Of a stretch of 31,135 nt of DNA, positions 11,901 through 20,859 are shown piece by piece (the first letter of the stretch is position 1; each line of letters begins with the position of its first letter). This DNA is from Plantago elongata. Its lineage: Eukaryota; Streptophyta; Magnoliopsida; Lamiales; Plantaginaceae. The notes beneath the pieces were generated by a model. That model did not search any database. It saw only the letters and a program-made list of their open reading frames with translations, and was not told the DNA's origin. The stretch spans positions 1 through 31,135 of the forward strand of contig JAYMSP010001535.1 in assembly GCA_036897095.1 (NCBI GenBank), in the 5' to 3' direction. The position numbers and the translations under genes were made by a program.

Positions 11901-14073
11901 AAAAAAGACAACAATTATGACGACCACCATGACCCCACAACAACAATAATGATAAACGCAACAAATATCCAATCGCATGGAAGAAGACAAATCAAGATAA
12001 AACACAAATAAGTAAGTAAACAGAAAAACAATCAATAGTAACCAAAAATCTCCACAACACATAAACATCTGTTTTTCGGACTTTCAAGATCAGTGCATGC
12101 TGACATAGAATGTAATATTAAAAACCAGCTTCAGATAATATTCAATTAGGACCTAAGTATAAATCAAGATCATATTGTAATCCACTTCATCGTGAATTTT
12201 GTTTGTTACAGCTACATAATAGTGTTAATCAATACAGTACTCGCCATTGAGTCATTGACTATTGACACAATTTGCAACATGGTGTACAGAATACAGATAC
12301 TAATATGTATGGGATTATATTGATTTCTGATCTTAAGGCCACATGCATGACCAAAATCCATCTCTTCAAGTACAAATGACTTGAATGGACCAGTCAAAAA
12401 TATCTAAGACTCAGTTAACCAATGCACCCAACAGGGGAAGGATTCATGCATGATTTGATACTAACATATGAATAAATATGAAATGAATTCTATTCGCTTG
12501 GAAATGATCAAAACAATTTTTTAAAAATAAAAAAAGAATAACACGATGAATGCTTATCAATAAACTACACGATGACAGTAAGAAACACAAAAAGGCATTA
12601 TAGGTATATACCGCTTTTTTGCCAGCTAGCAAATCCTCTTGCTTCTTCGAAACCTGCATCGGGTGTTCAAATATTTAGTCAAACAATTATTTGTAAATCA
12701 TCAGATCACCGTATCTACGTTATACAGAAATTGGTATAAAACGACATCTATAAAACCATGAGACAAGAAAATGATATAAGTTGCAAATATTGAGGAAGGA
12801 AGAAAAAGAGGGAGGATCAATCCAACCTGAGCTCAAAATAAAAAAATATGCCAGCATATTTTTCAGTTATGAAATGATTCTAATTAACTTACATATTGAT
12901 GTGGTCGATACAAGTAAACATTATGCAGGAACAAATAAAACACAATTATAAGGGGCAGCTTCATGCTACCAATGAAAGTTTATCTGCTTTGAATAAATTA
13001 GGTAGCGTTACTGAGAGTTTCTGTTTATGACAGTGTCGTTTCTCATGAGAACTTCCAAGAGAAGAAAACGATAAAATATCCGTATATTTAATGCTCAAAC
13101 GGCATATATTGCTCAGTAATGATGTCCCACTGTATAAAGAGGTTTAGTCGTGGTTCCCGATCATCTGACAACCCATATTCTCCTTTATGTTAATTTCAAG
13201 CTTTCGTACAGACCATAATTTCATTTAAGGGAATCGAGGTTCCAGAATCAAGCCAGGTTTGATCTCTTAGGTTAATGCATTTCAATTCACAGTACATATT
13301 GAAGAAGAACGATTGATGTTGAATTGGATGGGATCAAATGCATTTGAAAACTGTCAAGGAAGATATTAACAGATTAACCAGGACAATACGTTTTCGAGTA
13401 CGAGTATCACCTACACACACTGCCCAAACATTTCTTACATTAACAAGGTTGACCTAAACTGTCAATCTTTCATCTTGCAAGTCAAAGGTAATCAAAACTG
13501 AAATCAAGCGAACGACTAAACAATTTGTTTTTTTCTCATCCATTCTTCAACCTTTTCACCAGACGGTAGACTCCTGGATGGAATATGACCAACATCTTTA
13601 ACTCCTCAACCCTCAGTTCAGTTCAATTGCTGACAAACCCCAACCAAAAAATCTGCAAACACTTCTAGTCATTTTTAATCCTTCTGCAATATTGTATATT
13701 AAAAGTCTAGAAAACTAGTTTTATCCTTCTCTGAATCCATACAGTCCTGCTACTGAGAATATGACTTTAAAACTACCACCGCATGTAAACAACCACACAA
13801 CTCAAAACACTAAAACTCAACAGTATATGATTCACCGCTTAATTCGCATCCAGCTCAAACATCCTCCATTTCCATAAACTTTTCAACAAAAGTGAAACAC
13901 CACCACATTACACAATCACAAAATTCATCTACATGCCTATAGAATCACTCAACAAATCCTCATCAATGGCAATCCAGCTAAGAAAGTACGGAAATGGATC
14001 GGCAATAAACACAAAACTAGCTCAATTGAAGACGAAAACGCACCGATGAAGCTGGTCCGGGCAATTGCGCCAT
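2976..14073 (-). CDS. BLI: BLISTER-like coiled-coil protein (Polycomb-associated), 14 coding exons
   Basis: Coding exons in transcript order: 14073-14044, 12653-12612, 11803-11146, 11019-10553, 9864-9745, 8792-8727, 8368-8258, 7272-7196, 7041-6974, 6138-6025, 5246-5065, 4954-4886, 4308-4150, 3056-2976 (stop TAA at 2978-2976). Apart from the exon 3/4 junction, phases fit without forcing, giving about 747 residues; the Arabidopsis BLISTER protein is about 714. The N-terminus has a basic LEEFRRKKAQKAKKAK run (25-40). Residues 45-395 are Ser/Asn-rich and low-complexity. Long coiled coils follow (about 395-560 and 640-690), including the conserved run HIEELTQDKFSLQRALDASR (400-419). The C-terminus has VLGWIMKLFPGGPSRRR. 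BLISTER interacts with the PRC2 methyltransferase CURLY LEAF and affects development and stress genes. The exon 3 donor is uncertain: GTAACA (at 11116-11121) would create an in-frame TAG with exon 4, while AAG|GTTTTG at 11146/11145 keeps the frame. Confidence 0.88.
6269..6400 (+). mobile_element. Short tRNA-derived SINE with target-site duplication, in a BLISTER intron
   Basis: An 18-base direct repeat, TAATAACCACACCAGCAT, flanks the insert at 6269-6286 and 6383-6400. The body (about 6287-6382) has a tRNA-like pol III promoter: A-box-like CAGCTCAGTTGG at 6299-6310 and B-box-like GGATTCGAGTC at 6342-6352. A CCAACC-AATA-GGTTGG hairpin lies between them. It ends in an A run and TAA repeats. It lies in the intron between exons at 6974-7041 and 6025-6138 and runs antisense to the gene. 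At about 96 bp it is short for a plant SINE and could be a truncated or minimal member. Confidence 0.85.
8937..9117 (+). mobile_element. Possible retroelement 3' end with 19-A tail in a BLISTER intron
   Basis: A run of 19 A (9099-9117) follows a segment whose composition differs from the surrounding intron. This sits in the intron between exons 9745-9864 and 8727-8792, antisense to the gene. A pure A tail on the plus strand suggests a retroposed sequence, but I found no target-site duplication and no recognisable coding domain. The left border is a guess. Confidence 0.3.
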
Positions 14074-14289
14074 GATTAGGGTTTCAGTTTGTGATTTGCG
14101 AGAAAATCCACGCCGCGATCAGAATCCTGCATTAATAAGTTAATAAGGTGGCCGGAAAATTCGCAGCGGTGGCTGCGCCGCCGGTGCAAGCAACGGCGGT
14201 GGCGGTGGGAGGAGACGAGATGTGGCAGAGTCGGAAATTGGGAAATTGGATTCTGCCAAGATCTGAAAATTGTTGTGCTTGACAAATGG

Positions 14290-14935
14290 GAAATGATTTG
14301 TAGGGAAGTGTTTTGTTAAATGTTTGGTGTCAATATTTGGAGTAACGTTTGATTTTGTTCTTGGTGGTGAATATATGTAACACGAGAGATGAAGTTTAAA
14401 ATTTGAATAGCTTTTTCCTTTCTTTAGGATTTAGGGATGCAGTAAGATTGCAGGACTAGTTATGATTGGTTATTTTCAACTGAAATTTATTAAATTAAAT
14501 TAATCAGTCAAAATTTATTGAATTGAACTGGAGTAAGGTATAAATAATATTTAAATATAGTTAAAATTTTCATAACAATATCACAATATTATATCATCAA
14601 TCACAATGAATAATTTAAGTAACTACTCCGTATTAAAGATCTACATAAATATGTATATTGTATGTCGGGACATATAGTTTCCTGCTTACTTTTCGGCTTG
14701 CATGTATTACATGAGAATTTTCACGTGTAATAATAAATTGTTATCTGGGCAATAAATAAATCAGTGGTTTATTTGACAAGTTTGATGAAGTGGAACTCCA
14801 TTTTATTCATCGGGAAAGCAACTAGATCGCAAGCTTCTTACCGTACAAATGAGCGGCACGTAGTTTAGGAGATATGTCGTAGTTTTTTCTTAGGCTATTG
14901 GTGTGTACTTGTGTAGTTTATGAGGTATGTCGTAG
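14290..14935. other. Intergenic: BLISTER upstream region
   Basis: Upstream of the BLISTER start the leader (about 14140-14230) is GC-rich with GGTGGC/GGCGGT triplets, and it then turns AT-rich. A copy of a dispersed AT-rich repeat lies at about 14475-14560. A GATATGTCGTAGTTTTTT-type motif occurs twice (about 14872-14888 and 14923-14940), ending at the LINE poly-T. No gene is visible. Confidence 0.5.
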
Positions 14936-16215
14936 TTTTTTTTTTTTTGAAATACACTACTGTCTTATTAATTAGCCGAACATACAATTGATATTACAGG
15001 CCTATGATCCACCTCGAAATTTATCATCCGAGGTGTTTTAACATGCAAGTCCGAGGTTACAAAAGGAGACAATCACTCTAGGCATATATCCCAAACTAAC
15101 ATACTATAGCTAGCATCAGTAGTCGATCTAGTTCCTACATGCGTACTATCGCCATTGACAAGCCTGTCATTTCTGATATTTAGCGTAGCAACGGCCGAGT
15201 TTGGACAAAATGTATGCGCACCTGTTAGATTCCTTGAAGACAAAATGTAGTTCCCACAAACAAATGCAACTAACTAGCTCGACCACCTGCTCCACCAGAC
15301 GACGATGCATCCATGACATTGTCGTTGCCCTATTCAAACAATTTAAAACATAACTGGAGTCAGTTTGTATTTCAAGCATATCAATATTTAATTGCAACGC
15401 ATTTTGGAGTCCAAATTTCAAAGCATAAAGTTCGACAATGTGATTATCCGCAAATTCTAAATAAGTTGTTGTTGCCCGAACAAAAGTGCCGTCATGGTGA
15501 CGAATTATGCCTCCCGTACCAGCATTGTCGGGGTTGTCAAGAGTCGAGCTATCGACATTTAATCAAAAAGGTAAAAGGAGAGATCGGTTTTCAAGAACAT
15601 AAGACAACCTGTTTGGGAGGAATAGTATGATTTTGATATAAAACACAAATATCCGATCGAACATTTATCAAGTTGTAAGTTATAGTAGCCTGGTTAATTG
15701 GAGTGGCACGGAAAATAAAGTCGTTCCTAGCTCGCTAAGCAGCCAACCCAGGAGGGACAAAGTACAAACAATCGATGAATTACACTTCGAGGAAGTAAAA
15801 ATCTGTGAGAAAGCTTCAAATCAAAGGTTGGAGGAAAAGTAGAGACGTCGTAGCCAATTGAAAGCCTTACACCTGAATAGAATGTGATCCAAGTCTCATG
15901 TTCTTCCTCACAAAGGGGACGTAAAGGGGAGATAGGGAGCCGAGGATTTACTAAGTACATATTTGTAGGAAGACAATCCCACATAATTAACTATCCACAA
16001 GAGGTTTTAACCCGGAATGGTAGTTGCAGTTGCCACAGTCTATGCCAAGCCCATCGAGGAGAAAGCTCCTGCAGAGTGGAAAGCGAAGTGTAGGTCGACT
16101 CAACGTAACATTTTCGGAAAGATTGAAAGGCCAAATTAATTGATATTCCTGCGAGTTCTTACCAATAGGAACTACCACAATGCGACCGACAATGTGAACA
16201 TGTAAAACCGACAAA
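14936..16215 (-). mobile_element. Decayed, 5'-truncated L1-type LINE (zinc-knuckle-like and RNase H regions, poly-A tail)
   Basis: Read on the minus strand. At 15984-15727 a frame contains LPTNMYLVNPRLPISPLRPL followed by C and E/H/W residues, resembling the zinc-binding region after the reverse transcriptase in plant LINEs. At 15562-15167 there is a frame of 131 residues with the RNase H pattern NVDSS ... GGIIRHHDGTF ... ELYAL ... IQTDSS ... FKESNRCAYILSKLG, which fits the archaeal-like RNase H that plant L1 elements acquired. The element ends in a 13-T run on the plus strand (14936-14948), its poly-A tail. Frames are broken between the two regions, a TGA stands where the residue before LNVDSS would be, and the reverse transcriptase body is missing, so it is a dead copy. 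The 5' border near 16215 is approximate. Confidence 0.78.
15167..15562 (-). pseudogene. LINE-derived RNase H domain (open frame remnant)
   Basis: 131 open codons ending in TGA. The acidic positions expected of the RNase H fold are present: D in LNVDSS, E in VELYAL and D in IQTDSS. The C-terminal segment FKESNRCAYILSKLG resembles the usual REAN-x-x-AD-x-L-A-K-L-G, with Y in place of D. There is no start codon of its own at the domain boundary and an in-frame TGA (15565-15563) stands just before it. It is therefore a fragment of a larger polyprotein and not a stand-alone gene. Confidence 0.7.
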
Positions 16216-17040
16216 GATTTTTCAACAAATAAATTGCCTAAGTAAGCATCACGCTAATTGCATCGCTAAATAACAACAGTTCATTACTCCCGTGATTATA
16301 TGATTTTTCTCATGTACTCCATCGATATTAGTCACTAATATCATATTTATCAAATATTCTTATGTTTGAAATGAATTATCTACCGTTAACATTTCAAGTT
16401 TAAGAATGCATTGATAATTATACATTCTCAATGCGTTACACATATTTGACTGAATGTTACCCTATAATTTTGACGATCATGATTAGAGACCGAAGAACCA
16501 GCGGAAGTATTGTATTTTAGTGATAATTAACAATTAAAGCATATACCACATGTCAAATAAGTTATCGAACCAACTTATCCACATTCCACCTGACTCAATA
16601 GTCAATAGAACCATCAAACTACAAACCCTCATATCAATACAATTTAAATCTATCACTTCTTGTTAAGTTAATTGAGCATCATAAATCTCCTGTATCTATA
16701 AATCATATAAAAGTAAAAATAATAAGTTAAAAATCAAGGCTTCTTAAAAATTAAGTGGCTGTTTGGATGGACATTTGGATGGATTTTGGTAAAAATTGTG
16801 TTTGGATATACATTTGAGTGGGTGTACATTTAAGTAGGGTATTTTAAGTGTATTTTAGGCCAATCACTGTTCATCGAGCTAAATTGGGTTATTCAATTAT
16901 CGAGCCAAACCCCAAGTTAATTTCATTTTCAAAAAGCATAAACTTCATGGTCACTTTCAATGAGATTTTATACCATGGTGTAATAGGAATAATATTTCTA
17001 CGAAATGTTTAATTTTGACACCAATAATTGACTTACATAA
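16216..17040. other. Intergenic: distal upstream region of the bZIP gene
   Basis: AT-rich and without a supported frame. Around 16745-16850 there is a short internally repetitive patch (GTTTGGATGGACATTTGGATGG and GTTTGGATATACATTTGAGTGG related to one another), possibly a degenerate small transposon. Nothing else is identifiable. Confidence 0.4.
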
Positions 17041-17045
17041 CATAT

Positions 17046-17099
17046 CCGACAACTTTACCTGGAAAACTCGATGTACACGTGGTACCCTAAGAAACGTGG
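17046..17099 (+). promoter_or_regulatory. DRE core plus two ABRE cores upstream of the bZIP gene
   Basis: CCGAC (DRE/CRT core) is at 17046-17050, ACACGTGG (ABRE containing a CACGTG G-box) is at 17075-17082, and ACGTGG is at 17094-17099. A DRE can act as coupling element for an ABRE, and two ABREs together are typical of ABA-responsive promoters. The gene downstream is itself of the ABRE-binding family, so autoregulation is possible. Position relative to the transcription start is inferred, not shown. Confidence 0.6.
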
Positions 17100-17166
17100 A
17101 GACCAAAATTTTCCCCTGTTTCTCCTCTTGTCAAGCTTAGAACCATCCGATCCTCTTCTCTGCCAG

Positions 17167-17811
17167 GTAATTAATAGAGCATATAATCCTTTACCCAAAC
17201 AGAATCTTGAATGTCTCATCTCTTGTCTAGTCTTTGCTCGATCAATTTAGTAAGTTTCTTATTTTAGAATGATGTCCCTTTCCTTCATTTTATCTGTCCT
17301 TTGAGCACTGTAGATGAGGTTTATGCTTTTGTTGTTGTTCTTGTGATCCATGTTCTCTTTCTAGCTGTTAATAATTGAATCTTGAGTTGTATTAATGATG
17401 TTAGGCATGTCAATTCTGATTTCTTGAAAGTTAGCTGATTGTAAATTAGGATCTTTGTTGCTCAGTGATTTTAGCAAGTTTCTTAATATAGAATGATGCC
17501 CCTTGAGCACTGCTAGAGTGATTTATGCTTTGACGGATGTTCTTGTGTTTTATGTTCCCTTTCTAGCTGTTAAAAATTGAATCTTGATCTGTAGTTGTTA
17601 TGTTAGGCATGTCAATTGGGATTTCTTGAAAGTTAGCTGATTACCTTGAGCACTGCTAGAGGTTTATGCTTTGTTGATGTTCGTGTGATCTGTGTTCTCT
17701 TTCTAGATGTTTAAGATTGAATCTTGATTTGTGTCTATGATGTGTTAGGCATGCCAATTGGGATTTCTTGTAAGTTAGCTGATTGTTGGGGTGTAGCGTT
17801 TGTTTGAGTAG
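17167..17811 (+). other. Probable 5' leader intron of the bZIP gene, holding three imperfect repeats
   Basis: CCAG|GTAATT at 17166/17167 fits a donor and TTGAGTAG|AAGCG at 17811/17812 fits an acceptor, nine bases before the ATG at 17821. Three imperfect copies of one unit lie inside: about 17247-17440, 17469-17642 and 17644-17784. Each contains TGAGCACTG, a TTTCTAG polypyrimidine-AG motif, TGAATCTTGA, GTTAGGCATG and GTTAGCTGATT. Whether the intron is real needs a transcript. Confidence 0.55.
17247..17784 (+). repeat. Three-copy imperfect tandem repeat in the bZIP leader
   Basis: The units at 17247-17440, 17469-17642 and 17644-17784 align along most of their length, with small indels. Copy 3 lacks the opening AAGTTTCTTA..AGAATGATG part shared by copies 1 and 2. 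All three end in the same GTTAGCTGATT. Confidence 0.85.
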
Positions 17812-17820
17812 AAGCGTTGA

Positions 17821-19489
17821 ATGGGGTTTCAGACTATGGACTCTCATGTGAGTGGTAGTGGAAAGAGTTCTCATGTAGTGACAAGGCAAAACTCATGGTT
17901 TGGTCTCACTCTTGATCAAGTGAAAAATCAGCTAGGTGATTTGGGGAAACCCTTAGGTAGTATGAACCTTGATGAATTACTGGATAATGTTTTACTGGCA
18001 GAGGCCAGAAATTGTTCTGGGGCTGGCCCAAGTAACGATACCCCTGCTGCCACGCTCCAGCGCCAGGCGAGTCTTTCACTGGTGAAAGCGTTTAGGGGGA
18101 GGACGGTAGATGAAGTGTGGAGGGATCTCGAGCAGGTGAGGGATGTAAAGGGAAGGCAGCCGACTCTTGGAGAGACAACTTTGGAGGATTTTCTTGTGGA
18201 AGCTGGTATGCATGTGGCAGAAGCTTCTCTTGGACATGCCATGTCACTGGATACTGCGTTGAATTCTCAAGCTTTTTCACATCAAATGGAGTTGTCTCCT
18301 TCGCCCTCAGGAGATGGCACGTCAGATATCCCAACTCCTGGCAGGATAAGGAATTATGGGGATGTTGATAAGACCACTGAAAGGAGGCTGAGACGAAAAA
18401 TTAAGAATCGGGAGTCTGCTGCTAGATCACGAGCAAGAAAGCAGGCGAGTAAAAAATTGTAGTGTTCCATTTTTTTGTTATAATTTACACCAGTGGTAGT
18501 CTCTTTTACTTTTGGACCTGTCTACACCATATTTATAGTGTGATATTATTGTACACAGGCTTACCATAGTGAATTGGTGACCAAGGTCTCACATCTCGAA
18601 GAGGAAAACCTAAAGCTTAGAAAGGAGAATGTAAGTGATTTCATCATGGATTTCTACAATCTCATGTTTCTGATTATCAGGTCATGTAAGTCATGCCATG
18701 TTTGGTAGCATAAGAGGCTTTAGCTTAATGGAGCTGAAATATGATTTATTTCTGGAACCAATGAGGAATTATCCTAGGTAGTGATGTGGTGATGTCTATT
18801 GCTCTATATCAGTAAGTTTCACTTGCTATAGCCTATATGCTTGATTTTGGAACATAAGAAGATTGGCTTTTTAGTGATCAAGGGGTTGAATCAGATGAAT
18901 ATACTCCTAATAGCAGAGAAGTAGTGATACCTAAGGGTGGAACTCATACAAATAAGCAAAATGAAGAGCTGGTAAATCATCACGTGTCTTCTACTTAATT
19001 TATCATTCTTTCTCTTTGCACCATTCACACTGACTGTGTAAATTAGATTACAGAAGCATGAAATGGTTTCGCCCTCCGTGTATCTTACACTGAAAGCAGT
19101 CACCCCTTCTAGCTGTTGAATTTTTTTCTTCGAGTAGTCCTACAGGTTACATGCCACAGTGCTGTAGTTTTGGCAACGGTAGTCATATACTTGAGGTGAT
19201 CTTTGACCTTTCACCTGGTAGGTGGATCTCAAATCTAGAATTTTACTTGTTTGTCTTGTCCCATTGCCTCTTAAGAGTCAATTATGTGGGTTGTAGAAAG
19301 TTCATGTAGTTTTTCTGCCAGGCTAGCTTTGCAAACTTCATATGGTGCTTGCTTACACAGCTTGGTATAACTAGCCAATAAGGTTTCTTTCTCTGTTGAT
19401 TATTTCTTTTGTTACAGGAGTTCGATCAGATGCCATCTACAGATCTTTCTGAAGTAAGGTACCAACTTAGAAGAACTAGTTCAGCCTGA
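17821..19489 (+). CDS. Group-A bZIP transcription factor, ABI5-like 2 / AREB3 / DPBF type
   Basis: Coding exons 17821-18444, 18559-18630 and 19418-19489 give 255 residues, somewhat short for the family (about 270-300 for AREB3). Conserved N-terminal blocks are present: C1 at about 21-60 (RQNSWFGLTLDQVKNQLGDL, with the RQNS phosphosite), C2 at about 79-105 (RQASLSL, TVDEVWRDLE), and C3 at about 112-130 (RQPTLGETTLEDFLVEAGM). The basic region (187-210, NRESAARSR) keeps the N-x7-R-x9-L spacing and runs into a short zipper in exon 2. The C-terminus is QLRRTSSA, lacking the usual last residues. These factors bind ABREs (ACGTG) and are controlled by SnRK2 phosphorylation in seed and ABA responses. 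Exon 1 ends at CAG before GCGAGT, so intron 1 is GC-AG: no GT donor keeps the frame. Retaining that intron would stop translation at 18462, before the zipper. Confidence 0.9.
18445..18558 (+). other. GC-AG intron in the bZIP domain
   Basis: The donor is AAGCAG|GCGAGT and the acceptor TACACAG|GCTTAC. With these ends the protein reads RKQ|AYHSEL in phase 0, the expected group-A bZIP sequence at the expected intron position. The only nearby GT (18449-18450) would put exon 2 out of frame. GC-AG introns are a small minority of plant introns, and this donor otherwise matches the consensus well. Confidence 0.8.
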
Positions 19490-20859
19490 GGTCACAAGAG
19501 CCGAGAAGTTTTGTAGCTGTGGCAACTGGGGAGCATAGTCAAGAGAGATCATGAAGTTGCAGTGTAGAGTTGATATTGCTTCTAGTGCATATATGCCTCT
19601 CCTAGCATCTTGTATCCAAGTAAATTTATAGCACCAAGTTTTGTTGCAATGTTGTATCGCGTGTGGTAAATACCTAAAGGTTTTGCAATGCAAACATATG
19701 ATAAGATATTGTATGGGCCAATATAACTTGGAAGTGTGTTCGAATATCAGGGGTTATCAAGAAGACATGAGGCTTGATGATAAAATTTCTAATAAAATAT
19801 GTTGCCTCCCAGTTGAATGTAAACGTATTACTCTACATTAGCACATTTACATATTTAGCTCATTCCCAGACTTCTCTTGGAGACTGGTACACATTAGAAT
19901 CCTACCCGATTTTTAAATTATGTCTGGGCATGGATGATCTTGGAGATGCTATAAACATTGAAAACAAATTTACAAAAACAAGATGCCAACATATTATTGT
20001 TAACTAGCATACATCATGTTCCTGAAAACAGGTTGCTAATGAATTACTACAGAAACCACCCATTCCCAACATAAATTATGTTCCATGCAAAATCAAGATA
20101 CTAATGCATCACATACTCTGCTGAAATGTAACATAAAATAGATCATGTTGCTGCAAAAGAATTGAAACATGTAGCTGACAATGTGAAGCTAAAAAGATGC
20201 AACAAGGCACAATATAGTAGGCATGCCTTTGAAAACCAGGATCAACATTTTACAAATTAATACAATAAACTACTAGTATTAAACAGAACACACCTAACAT
20301 ACATTGTGTTCCTGCAAAACAAAGTTGCTAACAAATTACCACCACTACTGAATCCAAACATACCTACATACATATTCTTGCAAAACCAAGAAGTTGCTAA
20401 CAAATTCCTACTGAAATCCAACATACCACGTACATAATGTTACAGCAAAATACTTGAAACCCGCAGCTGACAATGTAAAGCTAACAAGATTCAACAAGGC
20501 ACCACATTTTAGAATGTCGCACTTCCATCAAGTAAAAAAGTATCCAGATTTTACAATTAAAATGCTACATTATGTTCCTAGATGCATTTTACACCACTCC
20601 TTGTAAAATCTCTCTAAAAATTGAGGTCCAAAAGTTTTAGCCATAATACTATGAAAATATGTGACTGTTTTAACACAGAAAATTTCAATTGTGTAGAACT
20701 CATGAAATAACAAAGGGATGTATCAATAAAAGTTGTCCCTCAAAATAAACCAACACAATACTCGTTCAAATAGTATAAAGTTAAAAGCAAGAACAAGTCA
20801 CAGGGGCATACTTTGGAAATAGGAAACAAAACTATAGCCTTGTCAGGCTATCTAACTAC
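19490..20859. other. Convergent intergenic region between bZIP and EF1-beta
   Basis: Contains the bZIP 3' UTR (probably to about 19700-19850), the two-copy 204-bp repeat at 20008-20502, and the EF1-beta 3' UTR just left of 20860. No coding frame is supported; small frames such as the one at 19641-19841 have no recognisable features. Confidence 0.5.
20008..20502 (+). repeat. Direct repeat, two copies of about 204 bp
   Basis: 20008-20210 and 20298-20502 share the same order of blocks: CATACAT..TGTTCCTG, GTTGCTAA..AATTAC, a CATAATGTT/GATCATGTT block with CAGCAAAA or CTGCAAAA, TTGAAAC, GCAGCTGACAATGT or a near variant, and CAACAAGGCAC at the end. Part of the unit recurs again inside copy 2 (about 20359-20417). 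Confidence 0.8.

Noticed and set aside
18449-18450. GT donor for bZIP intron 1
   Set aside because: It would leave exon 2 out of frame and destroy the zipper; the GC donor four bases upstream gives the conserved family sequence.
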